DNA from: Atkinsonella hypoxylon
Lineage: Eukaryota > Ascomycota > Sordariomycetes > Hypocreales > Clavicipitaceae
Direction of reading: 5' to 3'
Length of the DNA stretch: 64,000 bases
Assembly: GCA_000729835.1 (NCBI GenBank)
Contig: JFHB01000119.1
Span: 27,773-91,772, forward strand
Part shown: piece by piece, positions 1 through 9,284 of the stretch
Position numbering within the stretch: position 1 is the stretch's first letter
How the letters are laid out: the number at the start of each line of letters is the position of its first letter
Position numbers and translations under genes: made by a program
The notes under the pieces: model-generated
Told to the model about the DNA's origin: nothing
Database searches by the model: none
Seen by the model: only the letters and a program-made list of their open reading frames with translations

Positions 1-799
1 TCTCCTCGATCTTCTTTGTGTCGAGACCAGAGACATCGACTTTGAGGGAGGTGGCGATGACGTATCGGGAGTTGACTCGTCGCAGAGGAACACCGTTAAT
101 CTTGAATGGGCCGGTGATGAGGAGGACACCCTGGTCGAGGGCTTTGAGGAGGATGACACGCTTGCCGCGGAAGCGGCCGGCCAGGAGGATCAGCACGGTG
201 CCGGGCTGCAGGGACTGACGGGGAGTCCAGGAGCGGATGGCCTTGCGGACCTGTGTTTTTGGAGAATTCAAAGTTAGCTTGTCTGTTTCTGTCGCTTTTC
301 CAAAGCTGATTCGTGTTGCTTGTCACAAGTCTGTAAAGATGCTCTCTGCCCTAATTATAGATTGTCATCGCTTGCGGGGTGTCTTTGACTTTTGCTGAAT
401 CGATTCTCGCCAGATTGGTCGCACAATTCCTTCAAGTGAAGTGCTTCTCGGCCATATAATTTGGGATCGATTGATCCTGCCATGATCTCAGGTGTATGTC
501 ATCGTGGCCGTCGTGCGAATAGGCAGATTGATAGATATTCGTTCAGGTCGCAATGCGCGTTAAATGCATGTCCTCGTCCCCGCCTCCCAACCGCCCGAGG
601 GCTTTCCAATCTTCCCGTAGGGCAGAGGATATCTTTCATTGTGTCGCATCACTGCATAGCATCATCATCCTCATGACCAACTCACCTGCTTGGGCGCGCT
701 CTCATCGTCGGCAGGGTACCACTTCTGGGCCTTCTCCGAGGGGGCGGGAACCTCCCGGCTTGACTTCCCGAACTTCTTGGTCGTAGGCTTGGCCGACAT
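1..799 (-). CDS. RPL6: 60S ribosomal protein eL6 (partial, runs off the left edge)
   Basis: Cytoplasmic large-subunit ribosomal protein. Exon 1 is 799-686 (38 codons, starting MSAKPTTKKFGK) and exon 2 is 250-1, which continues beyond the window, so the C-terminus is missing. The donor GTGAGT at 685 and the acceptor CAG ending at 251 join in phase 0 to give SAPKQ-VRKAIRSW. The second exon shows the eL6 core: PGTVLILLAGRFRGKRV, then LLITGPFKINGVPLRRVN and RYVIATS. The intron is long for this window (435 nt), which is common for fungal ribosomal protein genes. I looked there for a C/D snoRNA and found none that is convincing. The start was chosen because the upstream in-frame ATG (853) adds a non-conserved leader. 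Transcribed divergently from hsp78. Confidence 0.93.
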
Positions 800-1285
800 C
801 GTGACTCTCGGGTGGTGTCTTTGTTGGGCTGGTGGGAGGGAGAGGAAAGACACAGGTTTGATGATGCTCGCCCAAAATGATGGAATTCTTTGTGAACGCC
901 GCTAGCGAGTTTGTGGGAAGCAAAATGTGAACCCTCAGGCGCTAACCCGTTACGGAAATACACATTGGCTTTTCCTGGTCATCTTTGTGGGAACATGGGG
1001 CTGTGTACACGTGATGATAAGATAAGGGATGACGATTCTCGGTGTGGGGCCGATCTTCTGCGACAAGGGGAGCCCCGGTAGATGCGAACGTGCTAGAAGC
1101 TGCTGTAAGTGTCTCTCGAATGATCGCTGGGCTAGAGGAGCTTCAAGATTTAGATAATTGGAATCTCGGGCTCCGGATGGTTGGGAGTGACAAACGTTTC
1201 TTCTTCTTTCTGTCTTCAATTCACACGCTCTTCAAGTGCCCATTTGAATCTGTCAAAATAAGCTCTGTCTTTGCGTATTGCAAAG
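800..1285. other. Divergent promoter region between RPL6 and hsp78
   Basis: 486 bp containing both 5' flanks. No coding signal. A pyrimidine-rich tract lies at about 1198-1215, just upstream of the hsp78 start. A degenerate heat-shock-element-like series (GGA-gc-TTC-aa-GAT) is described separately. Confidence 0.6.
1136..1150 (+). promoter_or_regulatory. Possible degenerate heat shock element upstream of hsp78
   Basis: The sequence reads aGGAgcTTCaaGATt, which is the nGAAnnTTCnnGAAn layout with one mismatch in each outer unit. It lies about 140 bp upstream of the start of a heat shock chaperone gene, so regulation by Hsf1 is plausible. The motif is short and imperfect and could be chance. Confidence 0.25.
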
Positions 1286-3664
1286 ATGCAAGCCAGACGC
1301 CAATTCGTAGCTTCGGCCCAGCGCATAGCTGGAACCGCCACCCGATCATCACGTCCTGCATTACGGCTTGCCGCCAACCAAAGTCTACGCGGTACAGCAA
1401 AACCGCTCCGGTCGCTGCCCACGATTGCCGCGAGATGCTACGCAAGTGGCCGTCCACATCCGCCTGGAGGAACTCACCGCATGAACATGGGCGGTGAGGA
1501 GGAGAAGCCAGCGTTGGAACAATTCGGCATTGACCTTACGGCTCGTGCCCGCGACGGGAAGCTCGATCCGGTCATCGGGCGAGATGCAGAAATTCAACGG
1601 ACCATACAAATTCTATCACGACGGACGAAGAATAACCCTGTTCTGATTGGCAATGCTGGTACAGGCAAGACCGCTATCCTCGAAGGTCTGGCACTGCGGA
1701 TCATTCGCGGCGATGTTCCTGAGAGTATCAAAAACAAACGAGTCATCAGCCTGGATCTCGGCTCTCTTATAGCCGGCGCCAAATTCAGAGGCGATTTCGA
1801 GGAAAGACTGAAGAAGGTCCTGGACGAGGTTCAAAAAGCCCAAGGCGAAGTCATTCTGTTCATTGATGAGCTGCACACTTTACTCGGCCTTGGCAAGGCC
1901 GAAGGATCCATCGACGCATCCAATTTACTGAAGCCGGCCCTGGCCCGCGGTGAATTGCAATGCTGCGGCGCCACGACGCTCAACGAATATCGACAAATAG
2001 AAAAGGACGTCGCTTTGGCTCGTCGATTCCAACCTATCATCGTCACCGAGCCCACAGTCGAGGACACAATCAGTATCCTGCGAGGCATCAAGGACAAATA
2101 CGAGGTGCACCATGGAGTCCGCATCACGGATGGCGCCCTCGTAGCTGCAGCCACACTGTCCAACCGCTACATTACCGATCGCTTCCTTCCGGACAAGGCC
2201 ATTGACCTCATGGATGAAGCAGCAAGTCATTTAAAGCTGCAGCATGAGTCCAAGCCCGAAGACATCATGCGCCTCGACCACAAGATTATGACCATCCAGA
2301 TTGAGTTGGAGAGTCTGCGTAAAGAAAAGGACGTTGCTAGCCAGGAGCGCCGAGAGAAGCTGGAGAAGGACCTTCAAAAATGCCAAGAGGAGATTGCTGA
2401 ACTCAACACCCGCTGGGAAAAGGAAAGGTCCGAAATCCAATCTGTGAAGAAGATACAGGAGGATCTGGACAAGGCCAGATTCGACCTCGAACAAGCACAG
2501 CGAGAAGGAAACTTTGCTCGCGCGTCTGAGCTTCGATTTGGCGTCATTCCCGACCTCGAGCAGAAGCTACCGTCCGACGAGGATGCCCAGCATCAGCAAG
2601 AATCTGCCAATACTCTAATCCACGACTCAGTTACCGCAGACGATATTGCCAACGTCGTCTCCCGAATTACTGGCATACCTGTATCAAAGCTTACTTCTGG
2701 CCATATTGAGAAACTTGTCCACATGGAAGATACGCTCCGCGAGGCCGTCAAAGGCCAGGACGATGCTATCAGAGCCGTCTCCGACGCTGTACGCCTCCAG
2801 CGTGCTGGCCTCAGCGGCGAAAACAAGCCCCTTGCGTCCTTCTTCTTCCTTGGACCTACTGGTGTCGGCAAGACTGAGCTGTGCAAGAAGCTCGCCGGCT
2901 TCCTCTTTTCCACAGAATCAGCAGTCGTACGATTCGACATGTCTGAGTTTCAAGAAAAGCACACAATCTCCCGCCTCATCGGCGCACCATCCGGGTACGT
3001 CGGCTACGAAGACGCCGGTCAACTTACGGAAGCTGTGCGCCGAAAGCCCTATGCCGTCCTGCTCTTTGACGAATTCGAGAAGGCACACCGCGATATCTCT
3101 TCCCTTTTGCTCCAGGTTCTCGACGAGGGCTATCTCACCGACGCACAGGGTCACAAGGTGGACTTCAAGAACACCATCATTGTGCTGACCTCCAATCTCG
3201 GCGCCGATATCCTCGTCGGCCAGAATCCTCACCACCCCTACAGAGAGACTCCTGACGGAGAGATTGATCCATCTGTCCGCAAAGCCGTCATGGACATCGT
3301 CTCCCACGCCTACCCTCCTGAATTCCTCAACCGCATTGACTCCTTCATCATATTCAAGCGCCTGTCGCAGTCAGCCATCCGCGACATTGTTGACATTCGT
3401 CTTGCTGAGCTCCAGCGACGTCTGGACGACAAGCGCATCAAGCTTAGCGTCCCAGATCACGTCAAGGACTGGCTCGCCGAGAGAGGTTACGACCCTAAAT
3501 TCGGCGCCCGGCCGCTCAACAGGCTCATCACGACCGAGATTGGCAATGGGCTTGCTGACAAGATCATTCGTGGCGAGCTGAAGATGGGACAGGCTGCTTC
3601 TGTGAAGATCAAGGAAGATAACTCTGGGTTGGAAGTATTTAATGCTTCTGAGGCCCAGTCGTGA
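1286..3664 (+). CDS. hsp78: Mitochondrial ClpB-type disaggregase Hsp78
   Basis: AAA+ (Hsp100/ClpB) chaperone that extracts proteins from aggregates in the mitochondrial matrix together with mtHsp70. Single exon of 792 aa. Residues 1-60 are a basic, hydroxylated presequence ending RCYASG, a typical matrix-processing site. The bacterial ClpB N-domain is absent, as in yeast Hsp78. NBD1 has Walker A GNAGTGKT (about 122-129) and Walker B ILFIDELHT. A charged coiled-coil middle domain follows (about 325-440). NBD2 has Walker A GPTGVGKT (about 522-529) and Walker B VLLFDEFEKAH, and the C-terminal D2-small domain contains FGARPLNRLI. The in-frame ATG at 1271 would add only MRIAK; I chose 1286 (MQARRQF) because it begins the amphipathic presequence, but either is possible. 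Length matches the family. Confidence 0.95.
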   Translation: MQARRQFVASAQRIAGTATRSSRPALRLAANQSLRGTAKPLRSLPTIAARCYASGRPHPPGGTHRMNMGGEEEKPALEQFGIDLTARARDGKLDPVIGRDAEIQRTIQILSRRTKNNPVLIGNAGTGKTAILEGLALRIIRGDVPESIKNKRVISLDLGSLIAGAKFRGDFEERLKKVLDEVQKAQGEVILFIDELHTLLGLGKAEGSIDASNLLKPALARGELQCCGATTLNEYRQIEKDVALARRFQPIIVTEPTVEDTISILRGIKDKYEVHHGVRITDGALVAAATLSNRYITDRFLPDKAIDLMDEAASHLKLQHESKPEDIMRLDHKIMTIQIELESLRKEKDVASQERREKLEKDLQKCQEEIAELNTRWEKERSEIQSVKKIQEDLDKARFDLEQAQREGNFARASELRFGVIPDLEQKLPSDEDAQHQQESANTLIHDSVTADDIANVVSRITGIPVSKLTSGHIEKLVHMEDTLREAVKGQDDAIRAVSDAVRLQRAGLSGENKPLASFFFLGPTGVGKTELCKKLAGFLFSTESAVVRFDMSEFQEKHTISRLIGAPSGYVGYEDAGQLTEAVRRKPYAVLLFDEFEKAHRDISSLLLQVLDEGYLTDAQGHKVDFKNTIIVLTSNLGADILVGQNPHHPYRETPDGEIDPSVRKAVMDIVSHAYPPEFLNRIDSFIIFKRLSQSAIRDIVDIRLAELQRRLDDKRIKLSVPDHVKDWLAERGYDPKFGARPLNRLITTEIGNGLADKIIRGELKMGQAASVKIKEDNSGLEVFNASEAQS

Positions 3665-4841
3665 TCGGTTGTCTCGTTCTTGTTTACACCTCGGCATCTG
3701 CTAATTTTTTGCTTTTTAGTTTTTTTTTTGTCTTAAAAAAAACGTTGTATGGAGTATGGAGTTTTTGAAAATATACTAGGGTACTGTCTGATGCATAAAG
3801 TGCTAGGCCCTTGTATGTTTAGACGAGAACGTGTTTAGATTCTCTCCTCTTCGAAAGGATACCCGCGCATGTACAGTAGCAGAACAATGCAAAATAGAGT
3901 AAAACGATAATGCAATGCCAACTACTCGTGTGTGCATCTACGCAAAGTGATTCAGTCGAGCATCCCATAAACACTGCCTCTCTGCATATCTGGTTCACAT
4001 CACATCGCTCACGAAGTTGTCTACGCGGAAGTCCAACAGGCAAGCATCAGTATTTTGACAATGACCACAACAGATTGTCTATACTGATTGGCACGGCACA
4101 ACCACCAATCCAGTTGTCTAGGCAAGACAAAAACACGAGCAAGAATTTACCTAATTTAGAACCAATTTATTTTAAAACAAGTAAATCCTTTTTTCTCCAT
4201 CCCTTCCGTCACTCCGCTACAATCATTTTCCTTGCCGGAAGGCCTGTGCAACGAAACCCAACTCCGCCATTCTAGCGTAATGAAAGAGATAAGACGAGAG
4301 ACGAAACAGGAATAAAGGTCAAATAAGAGTTGAGCACATGACTGCGTGAATTACGGAATACCCGCCTTTGAGAAGCGACCGATTTCTCATCACCACTCTT
4401 TCTCAGCAATTGCCTATACGAAATGTCACTGACTACCTTCTCGCAACTCATTGAACTTTGGGGATCGAGCCCGAGCGCAGATCAAGTGAACACTTTCGAT
4501 CCGGGCCAACCAACCTCTCACAATTGCATCTTTCAACATATCGCCGGTTCGCCCACGTCGCCGCTTTCCAGTGAAGCACGTGCCCTCTAGGAAGGGAAAG
4601 AATATAAAGCTTGAACGGTCATTATCTACCAATGCTTCACACAAACCCATGGAAAACGAATTGGTCGAACACGGACACAATAGACGGCAGACTAGAATTT
4701 TGCTCGATTTGTTGATCGATAACTTTTCAAATTACAGCCAAAACCTCACTATGACGAAGTCCGGTTTGGCATAGAGTACGTGACATGCGGGAGAGCGGGT
4801 GAGAAAGCAGAAGTTGATCAAAGGCTTTCCGTGGGAGATAT
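3665..4841. other. Convergent intergenic region between hsp78 and arf1
   Basis: 1.18 kb holding the two 3' ends facing each other. A/T homopolymer runs around 3706-3743 fit the hsp78 3' UTR and polyadenylation area. Short chance ORFs are present, but none has recognisable similarity. No RNA gene or repeat seen. Confidence 0.6.
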
Positions 4842-5684
4842 CTACTGGTGACCGGCCTTTCGGAGGGTAGTAGCAAGCCACTCAAGACCCTCGTACAGAC
4901 CATCACCAGACGTGGCGCAAGTGGACTGGATGTACTGTTCGACCAAGAGTTAGTAAAACCAGCTGATGCAATTTGAGCCAACGCCGTTAGAACGGATTAA
5001 TGCGATGGGACACACGACATACCCAGGCGCGTTGCCGCAAGCTGTGAAGGCCGAGCTTGTCGGTAATCTCGGCGGCATTCATGGCATTCTGGACATGCGG
5101 TTAGCGAGACGAGATAGGAAGGAACAAGGAGGTCGGAAAATCCATCATACAGGGAGATCCTGCTTGTTGGCAAAGACCAGGAGAATGGCGTCACGCAGCT
5201 CATCCTCGTTGAGCATACGCTGGAGTTCCTCACGGGCCTCAACAATACGGTCACGATCGTTGCTGTCGACGACGAAGATGATGCCCTGTGTGTTCTGGAA
5301 GTAATGTCTCCACAGAGGACGAATCTTGTCCTGACCGCCGACATCCCAAACGGTGAACTGAATGTTCTTGTACTCGACGGTTTCGACATTGAAGCCTGTG
5401 AAGAAGAAATTAGGTCTTCTGCGAATGGCAAATCGACTAGCCGAGAGTTGATTTCTCCATTGAGAGCAGTGCGCGAGCAACACCGACCACTGGAAAAATC
5501 ACGGCTGTCCACGACGAGATGCTTGGGTCATCATACCGATGGTGGGAATGGTGGTGACAATTTCACCAAGCTTCAGCTTATACAAAATGGTGGTTTTACC
5601 GGCGGCATCAAGACCAACCATCAGAATTCGCATCTCCTTTTTCCCCCACAATCTGTCGAAAAGCTTGGAAAAGGCGAGACCCAT
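4842..5684 (-). CDS. arf1: ADP-ribosylation factor 1, small GTPase
   Basis: Small GTPase that recruits COPI, clathrin adaptors and lipid enzymes to Golgi membranes. Four exons: 5684-5537, 5395-5151, 5088-5023 and 4934-4842. Donors are GTATGA, GTATGA and GTATGT, acceptors are CAG, and all phases match. The product is exactly 183 aa, the canonical Arf1 length. It has Gly2 for N-myristoylation (MGLAFSKLF), the P-loop GLDAAGKT (24-31), switch II with WDVGGQDKIRPLW, the base-specificity motif NKQDLP and the final SAK-like motif CATSGDGLYEG. Near-complete identity to known Arf1 over the core leaves little doubt. It is transcribed away from emp24, another early secretory pathway gene, across a 1.8 kb gap. 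Confidence 0.97.
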
Positions 5685-6345
5685 AATTGCGACTGGCGGC
5701 GACGAGGCTGTCAATCGATTGATGTAGAAAATTGATAAGACGGGGGTTTGAACGAGGAGAAGGAAAAGAAATCGACCGAGCAAGAGAGGTGTGTCCTAGT
5801 TGGCACGCGTAAGTAAATCGGTCCGGTCAAGGAGGGGGTTTTGTTATGGGCACGGGCAATGACGATGAGCAACGAAGACGATGTAGTGAAAACTCGAGGC
5901 AGCAACGGCAAGAAGCGGGTAAAGAGCTGGATAGTGAGTCTAGTGGATTTCTCGTGCGAGAATGTGTATTTTGGGGATGCGACGTGATGTGCTCGTGCGC
6001 AGACTGAGGACACATGTCCGGGATAGGCTGCCGCATTTCAGCGAGTGGGTGGGTTCACAGTGTGCGGCACCGAGGCGTGACTTGAGACGCGCGACGTCGA
6101 GTTTCTGCCGTGGCCTGTTGGTCGTCAAACGACAAGAACCAGCGGCATCAAGAGAACCAGGTCAACTCATCTCATGTCGACTCGAGTGCACGCGGGAAGG
6201 ACGGGCAGTGACCGACTGCGCTGGGAGGCTGACTTACTCCTTTGTCGATAGATCGCGGGTTGCTTGCAGAGGGGGCGTACAGGAGTGGGTAAGGAGAAAG
6301 AGAGATATCGTGGGCTGGATTAAAATTTGGACTTTGGACAGCACC

Positions 6346-6373
6346 AGGACGGGGACGGGGACGGGGACGGGGG
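6346..6373 (+). repeat. GGGGAC hexanucleotide microsatellite
   Basis: About four tandem copies of the hexamer GGGGAC, ending in a G run. It is a simple repeat in the far 5' flank of arf1. Confidence 0.8.
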
Positions 6374-6672
6374 TGGAGATGGGGCCTGAGAATGGAAGAG
6401 GCCAGGTCACGTCACGCCAGTTGGATCGGTGAAGGCAGTGGCAGAGTGGCAGAGCGGCAGAGTGGTTAAAGGCGAAGGCGGAGGCGAAGAATGTGTGTGC
6501 CAGGCCCAACTCAGACAGTCAGGCCGTCAGGCCAGACACACTGAGAGGCTGACAGCAGAGATAGAGAGAGATACAGGGAGATAAGCAAGCTTGAGCTTTG
6601 AACTTGCACGGTACTGTGCAGGTTCCCTACAATCGGCACTGTGGTTACCTCGTACCAGCCTGCACGCCTATT

Positions 6673-6736
6673 AGGATAGGTACCATCTACCTAGGTAGGT
6701 ACCTGGTAATTACCTTAGGTACCTAGGTACCTAGTA
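6673..6736. repeat. CCTAGGTACC palindromic tract
   Basis: A cluster of overlapping palindromes built from CTAGG and GGTACC units (tacctaggtaggtacct, then ttaggtacctaggtaccta). The same motif recurs in other intergenic regions of this window near 18999-19078, 33653, 40370, 41143 and 42680. Confidence 0.7.
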
Positions 6737-7498
6737 TACACAAATCACTCGCAGAAGCGCCATGTCAAATGCGGCTAGCAAATTGGGAGAAAAAAAGAAG
6801 AAGAAGGAGAAGGAGGAGAAGAAGAAGTAGTCACGCCCCCCGCCAGCACTACAGATTGCCCAGACGCTCGCTGGTCGAAGATGAAGCCCGTCTCGTGATC
6901 GTCAATCGTCAATCATCTCATGAGACGTCACGGTGACACCGCATGCTATGTGCTCCTGAAAGCCTCGAGCAACTCAGACGCGGTACCTCGAATTTCTGGC
7001 CAAAAACCGACCCCTGCTCCCTTACTAATAGCTCCAGTGCCCTTTACGCCCTCGGCAGAGGCCTGACTTTTTAATTGAACACAACGACCTTCCTACGTTA
7101 CCAAAAACCTCTGTGCACGAAATTCCTAAACTTTTCAAAAAAAAAAATACTGTTCCGAAGAGATGCAGTTGAGTTTCTTAAGAATACAGCTTTTTTTTTC
7201 CCCAAAGACCCCTCATCGCAGCCATTTCCCTTGAATACTGCAATACCTGGTGGGTCTTGATGTCTCGCTTAAAAAGTCCACCGCCTCCCAGGTAAGCTCC
7301 AGGTACGTACCTCTTCCGTCGCTGCAACCCCTGGCCGACCTTGCAAAGGTGTCACCTTCGCGAACCGGCCGAGCTCCTTTATATCGAAGACTGACTCCTG
7401 GCCAACTTGAAATCCTCGCATCTGCCACCGCCCCGCAGGCTGACGACCAGAGCATAACCTCTCAGCACTTCTCGATCTTCTCATCAGCCGATAATACA

Positions 7499-8321
7499 AT
7501 GCATCTGCCCACCGCCGCGAGATCGCTGCTCGTTGCAGCGACGGTGGCCTTCCAGGTCGCTGGCGCGCACAACATTGTCCTGCCCGCCCACGGCATCGAA
7601 TGCTTCCACGAGAATCTGCATCGCGATGACAAGATGACCGTCACCTTCCAAACCGGTGATCGTGAGTTTGGCAGTGCGGGCAACCTGGATATTGACTTCT
7701 GGGTATGTTTCGAGATGGCCATTTCACACGTCTACACCCCCGCCAAGCACCAAAGCGGGCATCGGCAGGACTAAGACAATCATTCAAAGTTACATTCGCT
7801 AACGCCCTATCTGAATTCTTCAGATCGTGAACCCCAGCGGTGGCTATGAGGTCAACGAGCGAAGCGTCTCCAGCGGCGACCATTCTTTTACAGCCCACCA
7901 GGACGGCAAATACACATACTGCTTTGGCAATCAGCACTGGGGCGCCAACACCAAGGAGGTCTCCTTCAATGTCCATGGCGTCGTCTACGTCAGCGAGGCC
8001 GAAATGCCTTCTGACCCCATCGAAGCCGAAGGTTCGTATGCTGAGTACCAGTTCTTTGTCGAGCAACATCGTCCTCCCTAGACACGCGGCACGAGCTAAT
8101 CAGGTTGCCCTGCAGTCCGAAGGCTGTCCGAGCTCGTGGCGCAAGTCAAAGATGAGCAACAGTACATCGTTGTGCGCGAACGAACCCACAGAAACACCGC
8201 CGAAAGCACCAACGCCCGCGTCAAGTGGTGGAATTTGTTCGTCATTGGCGTCGTTCTCGGCGAGTCTCTGTTCCAAGTCTGGTGGTTGCGTCGTTTCTTC
8301 GAAGTCAAGCGTGTCGTGTAA
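7499..8321 (+). CDS. emp24: p24 family cargo receptor Emp24 (p24-beta)
   Basis: Type I membrane protein of COPII/COPI vesicles that helps sort cargo, notably GPI-anchored proteins, between ER and Golgi. Three exons: 7499-7702, 7824-8031 and 8116-8321, with donors GTATGT and GTTCGT and acceptors TTCAG and TGCAG; the product is 205 aa. Residues 1-23 are a signal peptide. A GOLD domain follows with the paired cysteines (IECF and YTYCF), then a coiled coil ending in VRERTHRNTAESTNARVKWW. A transmembrane helix (about 175-195) leads to the cytosolic tail LRRFFEVKRVV, whose FF motif and final VV are the p24-beta (TMED2/Emp24) sorting signals. Length is close to yeast Emp24. Confidence 0.95.
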
Positions 8322-9284
8322 GGCAAGGCTCGATCGGGATAGCTATTGCTTTGTTCAGCAGTCGTCCCCATGATAGAAGACTGAAAAAAGGGGGGACCAG
8401 ACGACTTGGGTCGTATATTTGACGAATTCTACCATATTCGAGACTCATTGTTTTTCAGGGGTGCGGGAGGCTGTGTGTCCTGTCTGGATATGATCCAGGT
8501 TATTTGATTTGAGACCGCAAGCAAAATAATGGCGTCATTGGGAAAACATCGTGGACATGTCATGATACGGCGTGAGCAGTTTAGGAAACGTCCGGATGAG
8601 AAGCCGGAATGTAAATGGACTTGCAGTAATAGATGGCGGGAGGTTGACGGCTTTGATGAATTACGAAGACTTTACCGCACACCCTCTTTATTTCCCATTT
8701 AATCGTACATTGGGAGTGTGACCGTGCGTCGCTGGAATGGCTGCAGTCTCGAGACTCAGCTAAACCTTGCATGCTGATTAACTACACGCCAAGTCTACGG
8801 CCTTGATCTCACCTGCCAGGCCAGTACTTGCGCCAAGGCCCTTGCGGCACCACCATTTCATGTGAATCGAGCCCGATCAGCAGGATGCCCATCACGGATA
8901 TACTCCTCGATAAATTGATCATACTTTGCGTGGATATGTGCTGCCGTTGCCGTTGCAGTCGATGTGGCGTGCAGGGATGCGCGGCATCAGTTTCGTCATT
9001 AGTCTTTGAAGTGAGTACAATACTATGTATGGGGTGCAATATGGGAGGGATAGTCTGCTAATCCTATCTACTACTTAGTACACTAGGATGACTATATCTA
9101 ACACTTGCATTCATCTATAGAATGCGCGGGTTGAGATCATACAACAGATGCGAAATCAAAGCATAGCATAAGTGATGAAAATGTCAAGCCACATGCCAAA
9201 CGTATGCACCTAACTCACTAATTATGCAAATGAACCTTCAACGCCAGACAAGGAAGACATTTCCCCAAAAAAAATCAAGCACCA
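8322..9284. other. Convergent intergenic region downstream of emp24
   Basis: Just under 1 kb between two convergent genes. Nothing beyond probable 3' UTRs is visible. Small ORFs (for example near 8809-9061 on both strands) have no protein-like features I can support. Confidence 0.55.

Larger units (their letters stand above)
5685..7498. other. Divergent intergenic region between arf1 and emp24
   Basis: 1.8 kb of promoter and probable 5' UTR sequence with several low-complexity tracts: a GGGGAC array at 6346-6373, GGCAGAG-type repeats near 6436-6465, a CCTAGGTACC palindrome cluster at 6673-6736, a purine-only run at about 6787-6829 and A/T runs near 7138-7200. No ORF here has protein-like composition that I recognise. 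Confidence 0.6.

Noticed and set aside
251..685. C/D box snoRNA in the long RPL6 intron
   Set aside because: An ATGATGA-like C box and several CTGA boxes occur, but there is no terminal stem or sensible spacing.
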